Shown here one piece after another: positions 44,184 to 53,065 of a stretch of DNA of 64,000 nt (the stretch's first letter is position 1; each line of letters starts with the position of its first letter). The stretch spans positions 577,001 through 641,000 of the forward strand of contig NZ_CP067992.1 in the NCBI RefSeq assembly GCF_016658865.1, written 5' to 3'. Source of the stretch: Streptococcus mitis. Lineage in GTDB: Bacteria; Bacillota; Bacilli; Lactobacillales; Streptococcaceae. Under the pieces are notes generated by a model. The model saw only the letters and a program-made list of their open reading frames with translations. It searched no databases and had not been told where the DNA came from. The position numbers and the translations under genes are program-made.

Positions 44184-45376
44184 CATTGTTTGTCTTCTTT
44201 TTTAGTTTCTTGATGAAAGATATTTTGCCAAGTTTCGTGACGGCGCCAGATACTGGTATGGATGATACCATCTAACTCATAGCAGATGAGTTTTGTTTTC
44301 TGACTGATGGAAGTGATTTGGATATCCTTGATAGCAGAATTCAAGTCTTTTTCGGCTTTATATGCCTCTTTATCCATCTGTTCTCCATCCTGACGAATAT
44401 AGACAAAATCATCAGCCAAGAGTTCTTCCAGTTGATTTCCTTGGTCAATCAATTGTTCACGCATAAGCAATTTTTTATAGACATTGTCCAAAATCTCATC
44501 CTCAGGTATAGGTGCTGGTTCGATATGGACATCGATATCAAAGACTCCAAAACGTTCCTCCAGCATAGACTCGACTTGATCCGCGATTTCATGACTCTCA
44601 TAAACAGACAAGTCGGGATTCATTTCCAGCGTAATATCCAGGTAGATGTTGCTACCGTAGGTACGACCTCTTTGGGACTTAACCTTGCTGATTTTGGGAA
44701 TTTCCATAATGGCCTTTTGATATTCCTCAAGCAGACGGTCATCAAAACCATCTGAAAGACTAAAGGAAGACTCGATAAAGATATCATAGGCAGTTTTCAA
44801 GATAAAGAAAGTGATGATGATAGCAACCAGTTTATCCACAATGGGATAATTGAAACTGCTGGCTAGGATGGCAATGGTAGTACCAAGTGAGGTGACAGCA
44901 TCAGAAAGATTGTCCTTAGCGGCAGCCTTCAGTGCCTTGGAGTTGGATTTCTTACTGAGACGAGTATTGTAGAGATAGACCACAAACATGATTGCTGCAG
45001 ACATAATTCCTAGAGTTGCACCAAGAGGATCAATGACCGTTTCTTCATGACTGAGAATTTTTTGAATGGTATCCCGAAGTACATCGAAACCGACATAAAA
45101 CATGATGATGGAAGTGATTAAGCTAGCCAAATCCTCAATCTTCCAGTGGCCAAAACGGTGGTCTCGGTCTGCAGGCTGGCGCGCCATCCGAATCCCAATC
45201 AAGAGGGCCACATTTCCAATGATATCCGATACGTTGTTAAAACCATCTGCCACCAAACTGGATGAATGGAGGAGGTGCCCAGTTGCTAATTTGGCTGCAG
45301 ACAAGATCAAATAGGTCGAAATACTGATAATGGCCCCACGTTCAGCTAACTTGAGATTTGAGATAGATTGCTTCAT
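44183..45376 (-). CDS. mntE: Cation diffusion facilitator, manganese exporter MntE-like
   Basis: A 397-residue CDF protein: six membrane helices, metal motifs HSSSLVADGFNNVSD and DNLSDA, linker DHRFGHWKIEDLASL, then the cytoplasmic C-terminal dimer domain (residues about 210-290) and an extra C-terminal extension of about 100 residues. Pneumococcal MntE exports Mn2+ and has this long form and this gene neighbourhood (from memory). It is divergent from mgtA, whose leader senses Mn2+. SD AGAAAGGAAGTTG. Confidence 0.88.
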   Translation of the reverse strand: MKQSISNLKLAERGAIISISTYLILSAAKLATGHLLHSSSLVADGFNNVSDIIGNVALLIGIRMARQPADRDHRFGHWKIEDLASLITSIIMFYVGFDVLRDTIQKILSHEETVIDPLGATLGIMSAAIMFVVYLYNTRLSKKSNSKALKAAAKDNLSDAVTSLGTTIAILASSFNYPIVDKLVAIIITFFILKTAYDIFIESSFSLSDGFDDRLLEEYQKAIMEIPKISKVKSQRGRTYGSNIYLDITLEMNPDLSVYESHEIADQVESMLEERFGVFDIDVHIEPAPIPEDEILDNVYKKLLMREQLIDQGNQLEELLADDFVYIRQDGEQMDKEAYKAEKDLNSAIKDIQITSISQKTKLICYELDGIIHTSIWRRHETWQNIFHQETKKEDKQ

Positions 45377-45409
45377 TCAACTTCCTTTCTAGTCATATAG
45401 CATTCTACC

Positions 45410-45438
45410 ATTATACTGGTTTTCAAGGGAAAATTCAA
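45410..45438 (-). promoter_or_regulatory. mntE promoter
   Basis: Minus strand TTGAAT, 17 bp, TATAAT; 34 bases from the mntE ATG. Confidence 0.7.
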
Positions 45439-45457
45439 ATAAGGCAGTTTTTACTCT

Positions 45458-45485
45458 TTGAAAACTTTTCAAAATTTGGTATAAT
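45458..45485 (+). promoter_or_regulatory. mgtA promoter
   Basis: TTGAAA at 45458, 16 bp, TATAAT at 45480-45485, with TGG before the -10. Confidence 0.75.
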
Positions 45486-45490
45486 AGTAC

Positions 45491-45595
45491 TACTCAAGGG
45501 AGTAGCTGGCAGAAACCTGTGATAGTGTCGTCATTCCGAATTTTATACTGAAAAGTATGCTTTCCGGCACTATCTTAAACAGCGAGACTTGTTAT
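45491..45595 (+). promoter_or_regulatory. yybP-ykoY manganese riboswitch
   Basis: The 5' segment CAAGGGAGTAGCTGGCAGAA is the conserved start of the yybP-ykoY aptamer, and TGATAGTGTCGTCATTCCGA with CTTTCCGGCACTATC closes the long P1/P3 arms. This RNA binds Mn2+ directly, and in streptococci it turns on a Mn2+/Ca2+ P-type ATPase. The terminator hairpin right behind it indicates control of transcription elongation. Confidence 0.85.
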
Positions 45596-45616
45596 GATTA
45601 ACAGGTCTCTTTTTGT
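45584..45616 (+). terminator. Riboswitch-controlled terminator before mgtA
   Basis: GAGACTTGTT-ATGATT-AACAGGTCTC followed by TTTTTG. The 5' arm directly follows the aptamer, so Mn2+ binding can prevent hairpin formation. Confidence 0.8.
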
Positions 45617-45683
45617 TTGTCGTGAAAAGATGCGATGAGGAAAAAGAGAGTCTGTTTTGCACACAATGTCAAGGAGGAGACAC

Positions 45684-48380
45684 ATGTCAAAAGAACAAAA
45701 ACGCCAAGCGTTTTACACTCAGAGTCCTGAAGAGGTCTTGAAGGCTGTGGATGCGACCGAGCAAGGTTTGTCATCAAGTGAGGCGGAAAAGCGCCTTGCA
45801 GAATTTGGCCACAATGAACTCGAAGAAGGCGAGAAACGATCAATCCTGGTCAAATTTATCGAGCAATTTAAGGATTTGATGATTATCATCCTAGTTGCGG
45901 CAGCTATTTTGTCAGTTGTGACTTCTGGTGGGGAAGATATCGCAGATGCCATTATCATCCTAGCCGTGGTTATCATTAACGCTGCCTTTGGTGTTTACCA
46001 AGAAGGAAAAGCCGAAGAAGCCATCGAAGCCCTCAAATCCATGTCAAGTCCAGCTGCCCGCGTTCTTCGCGATGGTCACATGGCTGAGATTGATTCAAAA
46101 GAATTGGTTCCTGGTGATATCGTTGCCCTCGAAGCAGGTGATGTTGTACCTGCAGACCTACGTTTGCTAGAAGCCAACTCTCTTAAAATCGAAGAAGCAG
46201 CTCTTACAGGTGAGTCTGTGCCAGTCGAAAAAGACTTGACAGTTGAACTTGCTACAGATGCTGGTATCGGTGATCGTGTCAACATGGCCTTCCAAAACTC
46301 TAACGTTACTTATGGTCGTGGTCTTGGTGTTGTTGTCAATACTGGTATGTATACTGAAGTTGGTCATATTGCTGGTATGCTTCAAGATGCGGATGAGACT
46401 GATACACCACTCAAACAAAACTTGAACAACCTTTCTAAGGTCTTGACCTATGCAATTTTGGTCATTGCCCTTGTTACTTTTGTAGTGGGTGTTTTCATTC
46501 AAGGGAAAGATCCACTTGGTGAGTTGATGACCTCTGTTGCGCTTGCTGTTGCAGCCATTCCAGAAGGGCTTCCTGCTATCGTAACCATCGTTCTTGCCCT
46601 AGGTACTCAAGTTTTAGCCAAACGAAACTCTATCGTTCGGAAGTTGCCAGCAGTAGAAACACTTGGTTCAACTGAAATCATCGCTTCTGATAAGACTGGT
46701 ACGCTGACTATGAACAAGATGACAGTCGAAAAAGTCTTCTACGATGCAGTCCTACATGACTCAGCTGATGACATTGAACTGGGTCTTGAAATGCCGCTTC
46801 TACGTTCAGTAGTCTTGGCTAATGATACTAAGATTGATGTGGAAGGTAACTTGATTGGTGACCCAACCGAAACAGCCTTTATCCAATATGCCTTGGACAA
46901 GGGCTACGATGTCAAAGGATTCTTAGAGAAATATCCTCGTGTGGCTGAGTTGCCATTTGATTCTGAACGTAAGCTCATGTCAACGGTTCACCCGTTGCCA
47001 GATGGTCGTTTCCTTGTAGCAGTCAAAGGTGCGCCAGACCAACTCTTGAAACGTTGTGTTCTTCGTGATAAGGCTGGGGATATTGCTCCGATTGATGAGA
47101 AGGTTACAAACCTCATTCACACAAACAACTCTGAAATGGCTCACCAAGCCTTGCGTGTCCTTGCTGGTGCTTATAAGATTATTGATAGTATTCCAGAAAA
47201 TCTGACTTCTGAAGAGCTTGAAAATGATTTAATCTTCACTGGTTTGATTGGAATGATTGACCCTGAACGTCCTGAGGCAGCTGAGGCTGTTCGTGTAGCC
47301 AAGGAAGCTGGAATCCGTCCAATCATGATTACGGGTGACCATCAAGACACTGCAGAAGCTATTGCTAAACGTTTGGGAATCATTGATGCAAATGATACAG
47401 AAGGTCACGTTTTAACTGGTGCTGAGCTCAACGAACTATCTGATGAAGACTTTGAAAAAGTAGTTGGTCAATACTCTGTTTATGCCCGTGTGTCTCCAGA
47501 GCACAAGGTTCGTATTGTGAAGGCTTGGCAAAAACAAGGTAAAGTCGTTGCCATGACAGGTGACGGTGTCAATGATGCACCAGCTCTGAAAACAGCCGAT
47601 ATCGGTATCGGTATGGGAATCACTGGTACAGAGGTTTCTAAGGGTGCATCTGACATGATCCTTGCAGATGATAACTTTGCGACTATTATCGTTGCAGTTG
47701 AAGAAGGACGTAAGGTCTTCTCAAATATTCAAAAGACTATTCAGTACCTACTTTCTGCCAATACTGCTGAAGTATTAACTATCTTCCTATCAACCTTGTT
47801 TGGTTGGGATGTCTTACAGCCAGTTCATCTTTTGTGGATCAACTTGGTAACCGATACTTTCCCAGCTATCGCTCTAGGTGTTGAGCCAGCTGAGCCTGGT
47901 GTCATGAACCATAAACCACGTGGACGCAAGGCAAGCTTCTTCTCAGGTGGTGTTTTGAGTTCTATCATCTATCAAGGTGTACTCCAAGCAGCTATTGTTA
48001 TGAGTGTTTATGGCCTTGCTCTTCTTTACCCAGTTCACGTGGGTGATAATCATGCCATTCATGCAGATGCCCTTACTATGGCCTTTGCAACCCTTGGTTT
48101 GATTCAACTCTTCCATGCCTATAATGTCAAGTCTGTTTACCAATCCATCTTGACAGTTGGCCCATTCAAGTCTAAGACTTTCAATTGGTCTATCTTGGTA
48201 TCCTTCATCCTTCTCATGGCAACAATCGTCGTAGAACCGCTTGAAGGTATCTTCCACGTAACCAAACTAGACTTGTCTCAATGGGGAATTGTTATGGCTG
48301 GAAGCTTCTCAATGATTATCATTGTCGAAATCGTTAAATTTATCCAACGTAAACTCGGTTTTGACAAGAATGCGATTTAA
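45684..48380 (+). CDS. mgtA: P-type Mn2+/Ca2+-exporting ATPase
   Basis: An 898-residue P2-type pump: N-terminal cation ATPase domain (ATEQGLSSSEAEKRLAEFG), LTGESVPVEK, DKTGTLTMNK, MTGDGVNDAPALKTADIGI, ten membrane helices, and PEGLPAIVTIVLALG in helix M4. It is like PacL/SERCA Ca2+ pumps. Streptococcal MgtA exports Mn2+ and Ca2+ and is induced by Mn2+ through the upstream riboswitch. ATG 45684 has a perfect AAGGAGGAG SD. Monocistronic. Confidence 0.93.
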   Translation: MSKEQKRQAFYTQSPEEVLKAVDATEQGLSSSEAEKRLAEFGHNELEEGEKRSILVKFIEQFKDLMIIILVAAAILSVVTSGGEDIADAIIILAVVIINAAFGVYQEGKAEEAIEALKSMSSPAARVLRDGHMAEIDSKELVPGDIVALEAGDVVPADLRLLEANSLKIEEAALTGESVPVEKDLTVELATDAGIGDRVNMAFQNSNVTYGRGLGVVVNTGMYTEVGHIAGMLQDADETDTPLKQNLNNLSKVLTYAILVIALVTFVVGVFIQGKDPLGELMTSVALAVAAIPEGLPAIVTIVLALGTQVLAKRNSIVRKLPAVETLGSTEIIASDKTGTLTMNKMTVEKVFYDAVLHDSADDIELGLEMPLLRSVVLANDTKIDVEGNLIGDPTETAFIQYALDKGYDVKGFLEKYPRVAELPFDSERKLMSTVHPLPDGRFLVAVKGAPDQLLKRCVLRDKAGDIAPIDEKVTNLIHTNNSEMAHQALRVLAGAYKIIDSIPENLTSEELENDLIFTGLIGMIDPERPEAAEAVRVAKEAGIRPIMITGDHQDTAEAIAKRLGIIDANDTEGHVLTGAELNELSDEDFEKVVGQYSVYARVSPEHKVRIVKAWQKQGKVVAMTGDGVNDAPALKTADIGIGMGITGTEVSKGASDMILADDNFATIIVAVEEGRKVFSNIQKTIQYLLSANTAEVLTIFLSTLFGWDVLQPVHLLWINLVTDTFPAIALGVEPAEPGVMNHKPRGRKASFFSGGVLSSIIYQGVLQAAIVMSVYGLALLYPVHVGDNHAIHADALTMAFATLGLIQLFHAYNVKSVYQSILTVGPFKSKTFNWSILVSFILLMATIVVEPLEGIFHVTKLDLSQWGIVMAGSFSMIIIVEIVKFIQRKLGFDKNAI

Positions 48381-48407
48381 AAAAAGTCATCTTCGGATGG
48401 CTTTTTG
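48381..48407 (+). terminator. mgtA terminator
   Basis: AAAAGTCATC-TTCG-GATGGCTTTTT, a stem with a UUCG tetraloop. Confidence 0.88.
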
Positions 48408-48427
48408 TTACAGTTGAGGGAAAGGGC

Positions 48428-48455
48428 TTGCAGTTATCGGCTTTTGTGCTATAAT
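48428..48455 (+). promoter_or_regulatory. Promoter of the deformylase-like gene
   Basis: TTGCAG, 16 bp, TATAAT with TGC directly before it (extended -10). Confidence 0.7.
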
Positions 48456-48493
48456 TGCTATAATATAGTAAAAAGAAAGAGGAGTGTGAGGAA

Positions 48494-48904
48494 GTGGAGA
48501 AGAAAATTGTAAAGGATATTTTATTTTTATCTCAGGTGTCTCAACCGGCAAGTCAAGAAGATCTTTATCTTGCCAGAGATTTGCAGGATACACTCTTAGA
48601 AAATCGCGAGACCTGTGTTGGTTTAGCTGCCAATATGATTGGGGTGCAGAAGCGCGTGATTATCTTTAATCTTGGCCTGGTTCCTGTTGTCATGTTTAAC
48701 CCAGTGCTCCTGTCTTTTGAAGGAGCTTATGAGACAGAGGAAGGCTGTTTGTCCTTGGTAGGTGTGAGACCTACTAAGCGCTATGAAACTATAAGGGTTG
48801 CCTATCGTGACAGCAAGTGGCAGGAACAGACCATTACCTTGACAGGCTTCCCAGCCCAGATTTGCCAGCATGAACTGGATCACTTGGAAGGACGAATCAT
48901 TTAG
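48494..48904 (+). CDS. def: Peptide deformylase-like protein (short form)
   Basis: A 136-residue protein, shorter than typical Def (about 170-200). Motif 2 EEGCLS and motif 3 QHELDH, which supply the Cys and two His metal ligands, are intact. Motif 1, normally G-x-G-x-A-A-x-Q, reads CVGLAANM: the first Gly is Cys and the catalytic Gln is Met. It may therefore have weak or altered deformylase activity; the main Def would be elsewhere. Start is GTG 48494 with GTGAGGAA. The next gene follows by 11 bases. Confidence 0.8.
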   Translation: MEKKIVKDILFLSQVSQPASQEDLYLARDLQDTLLENRETCVGLAANMIGVQKRVIIFNLGLVPVVMFNPVLLSFEGAYETEEGCLSLVGVRPTKRYETIRVAYRDSKWQEQTITLTGFPAQICQHELDHLEGRII

Positions 48905-48915
48905 GAGGAAAGCAA

Positions 48916-50511
48916 ATGAAACGAATAGTCTTTGAACTTATTTTTATCGCAACGACCTGGTATATCTTTTTACCACCTCTTAACCTGACCAGCTGGGAAT
49001 TTCTCTTTTTCCTCTGTGGGCATATGCTGCTTGTAGCAATCTTATTTGGCTTTGGCAAGGGAATCAATCTGGTCAAAACGGTTCATGTGCGCCACGGCAA
49101 GGCGGAAGCTGCTTTAAATCTTGAGGGTTTCAAAATCAATCGGTTAGGGAAAGTTCTTTTAGCTTCTATTGGAGGAATTCTTCTCTTGGCTGGTTTAGTT
49201 TCCTTGGTGACCTCCAGCATTTTTCAGGCTAAAAATTATGCCAATGTAGTCACGGTGACGGAAAAAGACTTTACTGAATTTCCTAAGACTGACACCAGTA
49301 AGGTTCCTATCTTAGATAGAAGTACCGCTGAAAAAATTGGGGACCGCTACTTGGGTTCCCTAACGGATAAGGTGTCGCAGTACGTAGCCGCAGACACCTA
49401 TACCCAATTGACGATTGATGGGAAACCTTATCGAGTTACGCCACTAGAATATGCAGACCCTATCAAGTGGTTTAACAATCAAGCCAAGGGAATCGGCGAG
49501 TATATCAAGGTGGACATGGTAACTGGAAATGCCAACTTGGTGGACTTGAAGACACCAATCAAATATTCAGACTCGGAGTATTTTAACCGTGATGTCAAGC
49601 GTCACCTACGCTTGAAGTACCCAACTAAGATCTTCAAGACTCCATCATTTGAGGTGGACGATGAGGGCAATCCTTTCTATGTAGCAACGGTTTACCAAAA
49701 GCAATTTGGGCTTGCGGTTCCTCGTCCAGTTTCAGTCATTATCTTGGATGCTACAAATGGAGAAACCAAGGAATACAGCTTATCAGATGTTCCAGAATGG
49801 GTGGACAGGGTTTATCCAGCTGAGGAAACCATTGAGCAAATCAACTACAACGGCAAGTACAAGGACGGGTTCTGGAATGCCATGATTTCCAAGAAAAATG
49901 TGACCCAGACTACCAAGGGCTATAATTACTTGTCTATAGGCAATGACATCTATCTCTACACAGGTGTGACGTCGGCCAATGCAGATGAGAGTAACCTTGG
50001 TTTCATCCTTGAAAACATGCGAACAGGAGAAATCACCAAGTACAGCTTGGCTTCAGCAACCGAAGAATCAGCCCGTGAATCAGCAGAAGGTGCTGTTCAG
50101 GAGAAATCCTACAAGGCAACCTTCCCAATCCTCATCAACCTCAATGACAAGCCTCTATACATCATGGGCTTGAAGGACAATGCTGGCTTGGTCAAAGAGT
50201 ACGCCCTGGTAGACGCAGTCGAGTACCAAAATGTTATCGTAGCTACTACAGTGGAAGAGTTGCTCAGCAAGTATGCCAATAAAAACGACCTTGAGATTGA
50301 TAGTGCAACAATAGAAAGCATCAAGGGTGTGGTAGCAGACCTCAGATCAGCTGTTATCAAGGGTGATACCGTCTACTTCTTTAAAGTTGATGGCAAGATT
50401 TACAAGGTCAAGGCCTCTGTATCTGATGACCTCCCTTACCTCGAAAATGGTAAAACCTTCGAAGGTCAAGTAGGTAAAGACAATTATCTCAAGACATTTA
50501 AAGTGCAGTAA
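48916..50511 (+). CDS. Large membrane-anchored extracellular protein, unknown function
   Basis: A 531-residue protein with three hydrophobic segments near the N-terminus (residues about 5-22, 30-50 and 80-105), followed by an extracellular domain of about 420 residues rich in beta-type sequence (YIKVDMVTGNANLVDLKTPI; PRPVSVIILDATNGETKEYS; VYPAEETIEQINYNGKYKD). The paired xxVDATNGE-type stretches hint at PepSY-like folds, but I cannot assign a family. No Cys is obvious in the ectodomain. SD AGGAGGAAAGC. Terminator follows. Confidence 0.75.
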   Translation: MKRIVFELIFIATTWYIFLPPLNLTSWEFLFFLCGHMLLVAILFGFGKGINLVKTVHVRHGKAEAALNLEGFKINRLGKVLLASIGGILLLAGLVSLVTSSIFQAKNYANVVTVTEKDFTEFPKTDTSKVPILDRSTAEKIGDRYLGSLTDKVSQYVAADTYTQLTIDGKPYRVTPLEYADPIKWFNNQAKGIGEYIKVDMVTGNANLVDLKTPIKYSDSEYFNRDVKRHLRLKYPTKIFKTPSFEVDDEGNPFYVATVYQKQFGLAVPRPVSVIILDATNGETKEYSLSDVPEWVDRVYPAEETIEQINYNGKYKDGFWNAMISKKNVTQTTKGYNYLSIGNDIYLYTGVTSANADESNLGFILENMRTGEITKYSLASATEESARESAEGAVQEKSYKATFPILINLNDKPLYIMGLKDNAGLVKEYALVDAVEYQNVIVATTVEELLSKYANKNDLEIDSATIESIKGVVADLRSAVIKGDTVYFFKVDGKIYKVKASVSDDLPYLENGKTFEGQVGKDNYLKTFKVQ

Positions 50512-50514
50512 GAT

Positions 50515-50540
50515 AAACCTCGGTCAAACCGAGGTTTTTC
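50515..50540 (+). terminator. Terminator after the 531-residue protein gene
   Basis: AACCTCGGT-CAA-ACCGAGGTT followed by TTTC. Confidence 0.88.
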
Positions 50541-50551
50541 AGATGAATTTC

Positions 50552-50580
50552 TTGGTTGTGGCTAAAAAATATGCTACACT
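50552..50580 (+). promoter_or_regulatory. yaaA promoter placed for a leaderless mRNA
   Basis: TTGGTT, 17 bp, TACACT with TGC before it; the -10 ends six bases before the ATG, so the transcript would start at the A of ATG or within a base or two. Confidence 0.55.
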
Positions 50581-50586
50581 ATCAAT

Positions 50587-51315
50587 ATGAAAATTTTAAT
50601 CCCAACAGCAAAAGAAATGAACACAGACTTGCCTAGTATCGAAGCAGCTCCTTTAAAACCAGAAAGTCAGGCGGTACTTGATGCCTTGGCTCTCTATTCT
50701 GCTAGTCAAATGGAGAGTTTTTACAAGGTTTCAGCAGAGAAAGCTGCGGAAGAATTTCAAAATATTCAGGCTTTGAAAAGGCAAAGAGCTCAACATTACC
50801 CAGCTCTGAAACTTTTTGATGGGCTTATGTATCGCCATATCAAGCGAGATAAATTGACCGAGGCAGAACAAACCTATCTTGCAAATCATGTCTTCATTAC
50901 CTCGGCTTTGTACGGAGTCATTCCAGCCTTGTCACCTATGGCCCCTCACCGTTTGGACTTTTTGATGAAATTAAAGGTCGCTGGTAAGACTTTGAAGAGC
51001 CATTGGAAGTCAGCCTACGATGAAGCTGTGAAGAAGGAAGAAATGATTTTCTCTCTCTTGTCGTCCGAGTTTGAGACTGTGTTTTCTAAGGAAATCAGAG
51101 AAAAAATGGTAACCTTCAAATTCATGGAGGACAAGGGTGGTCAGCAGAAGATTCATTCAACTATTTCAAAGAAAGCGCGTGGTGCCTTCTTGACAGCTCT
51201 GATAGAAAATCAAGTACAGACGGTGGAGGAAGCACGTCGCTTAAGTTTTGCAGGATTTACCTACCGAGAAGATTTGTCCCAGCCACAGGAATTGGTTTTT
51301 GTAAAGGAAGTATAG
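50587..51315 (+). CDS. yaaA: Peroxide stress protein YaaA
   Basis: A 242-residue UPF0246 protein: MKILIPTAKEMN, ALKLFDGLMYRHI, VFITSALYGVIPALSPMAPHRLDF and the C-terminal KKARGAFLTALIE, FAGFTYRED. YaaA in E. coli limits intracellular iron during H2O2 stress; streptococci make much H2O2, so the role may matter here. No SD precedes the ATG; the promoter position suggests a leaderless message. Convergent with the Mga-like gene. Confidence 0.92.
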   Translation: MKILIPTAKEMNTDLPSIEAAPLKPESQAVLDALALYSASQMESFYKVSAEKAAEEFQNIQALKRQRAQHYPALKLFDGLMYRHIKRDKLTEAEQTYLANHVFITSALYGVIPALSPMAPHRLDFLMKLKVAGKTLKSHWKSAYDEAVKKEEMIFSLLSSEFETVFSKEIREKMVTFKFMEDKGGQQKIHSTISKKARGAFLTALIENQVQTVEEARRLSFAGFTYREDLSQPQELVFVKEV

Positions 51316-51329
51316 AAAATAGATAAAAG

Positions 51330-51360
51330 AAAAAGTCAGCAGTATTATGCTGACTTTTCT
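51330..51360. terminator. Bidirectional terminator yaaA / mga-like gene
   Basis: AAAAGTCAGCA-GTATTA-TGCTGACTTTT, symmetric with A and T runs on either side. Confidence 0.88.
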
Positions 51361-51363
51361 AGT

Positions 51364-52848
51364 TTATAAAGTATTGGATATATGAATCTCATTTGATAAA
51401 CAGTTAAGATGATTAACCAAATCCATGATTGACAGATGGTTTCGGCAAATAAACTTCTTGGTAATCCCTGGAATATAAAAATTAGACACGATGATATCGT
51501 AATCTGTCTGATTTAAAATCTCAGGACTTGTTTTCAATTCATCCCAAGTATCGAAGGTAAAGCGGTTATTACAGTAGTAGGAAAGCATATCAACAAAGGT
51601 AAGGGATATAGCATGGTCAAAGTTACTGATAATTAAAACCTTGATAGGTGGTCGATTTTCTAACAACTGAGTAGAGAGGTTTTCAGCATGGGTTAAGATG
51701 GTGTACATCAAGTGTTCCAACTGTTCAGGATGGTCATGCTGTCCAATTGCCTGACGGTATTGAGCCAGTTCTTGACGCGCACTCCCCATAAAGTCTGGGA
51801 AGTAAACTTCAAACTTTTTAATCGTCAATGCTTTTTGTTCAAATAAGATTGGGGTAGAAAAGATTTCCTGTCTTTCAAAGAAAGCGGTGTTGTGTAAATG
51901 CCAAATCAGCTCATCGTGGTTGGTAAAAGTAATCTTATATTGTTTTGATAGGCGTTCTAGTATTTGACTCAGTAATTGGTAAGAGTGTCTTGCTTCACTG
52001 TTCTCTTCTAAAGAGTTGAAGAATTCTTGAGGATCTAAGAAAATGTTACTTTGAATAAAGGAAATAAAAATTTGTGCAATGATATCTGGAGTGATTTCAA
52101 GTTCAAATACTTGAGAAAAATAGCCTAGTATCTCTTCAAAATTTGGAATACTTTCCAAAATAGGGTAGTATTCATCGTAGAAATGATTTGGTAAGTCGAT
52201 AAAATGACCATTTTTGATGCGGTAAATACTGATAGCTATCATCAGTTTGTACATTCTATAAATTGAAAATCGCATTGGATAATTCGTGATTTTATAGAAG
52301 AAGTCAGCAAATTCTGTTAAATCTTCCTCAGGAAGGTCAGGAAAAGGCCAATCTAGGAAATAATAGCGCTCAGAAAAATATTGGGCAAAAAAATAGCGAA
52401 TATCGATTTCATTGCCACGTATTTCGGATGGAGTAAATGATAGTTCAATTTGGAATTGAGTTGATAGAGTTTTTGTAATATTTCTGCCCAGTCGATAAAG
52501 GTTGGCATTACTAGAGTGAAGATTTTCTATTGTTCGATAAATAGGTAGCCCCTCATTAAAAAACAGATACTCTAGTAATTGAAAAGATTGAGAATTAGCA
52601 AGAAAATATTGATAAATATCTTCTACACTAGTGTTAACTTCTAAATCTATCATGATTCCGTTAACAGAAGATTGGATGTCAATAGATGGAAAGGCAAGAC
52701 GTAATTCATTTAAATCACTTTTTAAAATTCGTTCTGTACATCCTAATTTTTCGGCTAGTTCATGTAATTTCATCCAATTACGATTCTGAATTAGGGTTTC
52801 CATTAAGCGTAATTGTCTTTGATCTTTTGTGGATAAAAGGTTTCTCAT
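51364..52848 (-). CDS. Mga-like transcriptional regulator (MgaSpn/RofA-like)
   Basis: A 494-residue protein: N-terminal winged helix-turn-helix region (NWMKLHELAEKLGCTERIL, residues about 24-42), a second HTH-type Mga segment, a central PRD-like helical region and a C-terminal EIIB-like domain (PPIKVLIISNFDHAISLTFV ... YDIIVSNF). This is the architecture of Mga, AtxA and pneumococcal MgaSpn, global virulence activators. SD GGAGGATAATACCC. It is divergent from the giant adhesin and is the prime candidate for its regulator. Confidence 0.88.
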   Translation of the reverse strand: MRNLLSTKDQRQLRLMETLIQNRNWMKLHELAEKLGCTERILKSDLNELRLAFPSIDIQSSVNGIMIDLEVNTSVEDIYQYFLANSQSFQLLEYLFFNEGLPIYRTIENLHSSNANLYRLGRNITKTLSTQFQIELSFTPSEIRGNEIDIRYFFAQYFSERYYFLDWPFPDLPEEDLTEFADFFYKITNYPMRFSIYRMYKLMIAISIYRIKNGHFIDLPNHFYDEYYPILESIPNFEEILGYFSQVFELEITPDIIAQIFISFIQSNIFLDPQEFFNSLEENSEARHSYQLLSQILERLSKQYKITFTNHDELIWHLHNTAFFERQEIFSTPILFEQKALTIKKFEVYFPDFMGSARQELAQYRQAIGQHDHPEQLEHLMYTILTHAENLSTQLLENRPPIKVLIISNFDHAISLTFVDMLSYYCNNRFTFDTWDELKTSPEILNQTDYDIIVSNFYIPGITKKFICRNHLSIMDLVNHLNCLSNEIHISNTL

Positions 52849-52871
52849 ATGGGTATTATCCTCCTTAATTT

Positions 52872-52899
52872 ATTATATCATTTTTCTGTTTTTAATCAA
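52872..52899 (-). promoter_or_regulatory. Promoter of the Mga-like gene
   Basis: Minus strand TTGATT, 16 bp, TATAAT with TGA before it (extended -10), about 24 bases from the ATG. Confidence 0.75.
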
Positions 52900-53004
52900 C
52901 TATAATGTTAGAGCTAAAAAAATGTTCCGACGATTCAAAAAAAAGAGAATATAATAACTGGCTCTGAAAATCAGAAATACGATATAGTAATTCCTTGGAT
53001 AGTG

Positions 53005-53033
53005 TTGATTTATATATTAAATAGTTGTAGAGT
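53005..53033 (+). promoter_or_regulatory. Possible adhesin promoter
   Basis: TTGATT, 17 bp, TAGAGT, in a very A/T-rich region with a CTGA-AAA-TCAG dyad upstream (about 52965-52975). Weak boxes fit an activator-dependent promoter. Confidence 0.35.
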
Positions 53034-53065
53034 AGGAATTATAAAATATTACTTAGGAGTTCAAA

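Larger units (their letters stand above)
45377..45683. other. Intergenic region mntE-mgtA, 307 bp
   Basis: The gap is fully used by two divergent promoters, the Mn riboswitch, its terminator and the mgtA SD. An in-frame extension of mgtA to 45657 carries no SD and is not used. Confidence 0.7.
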
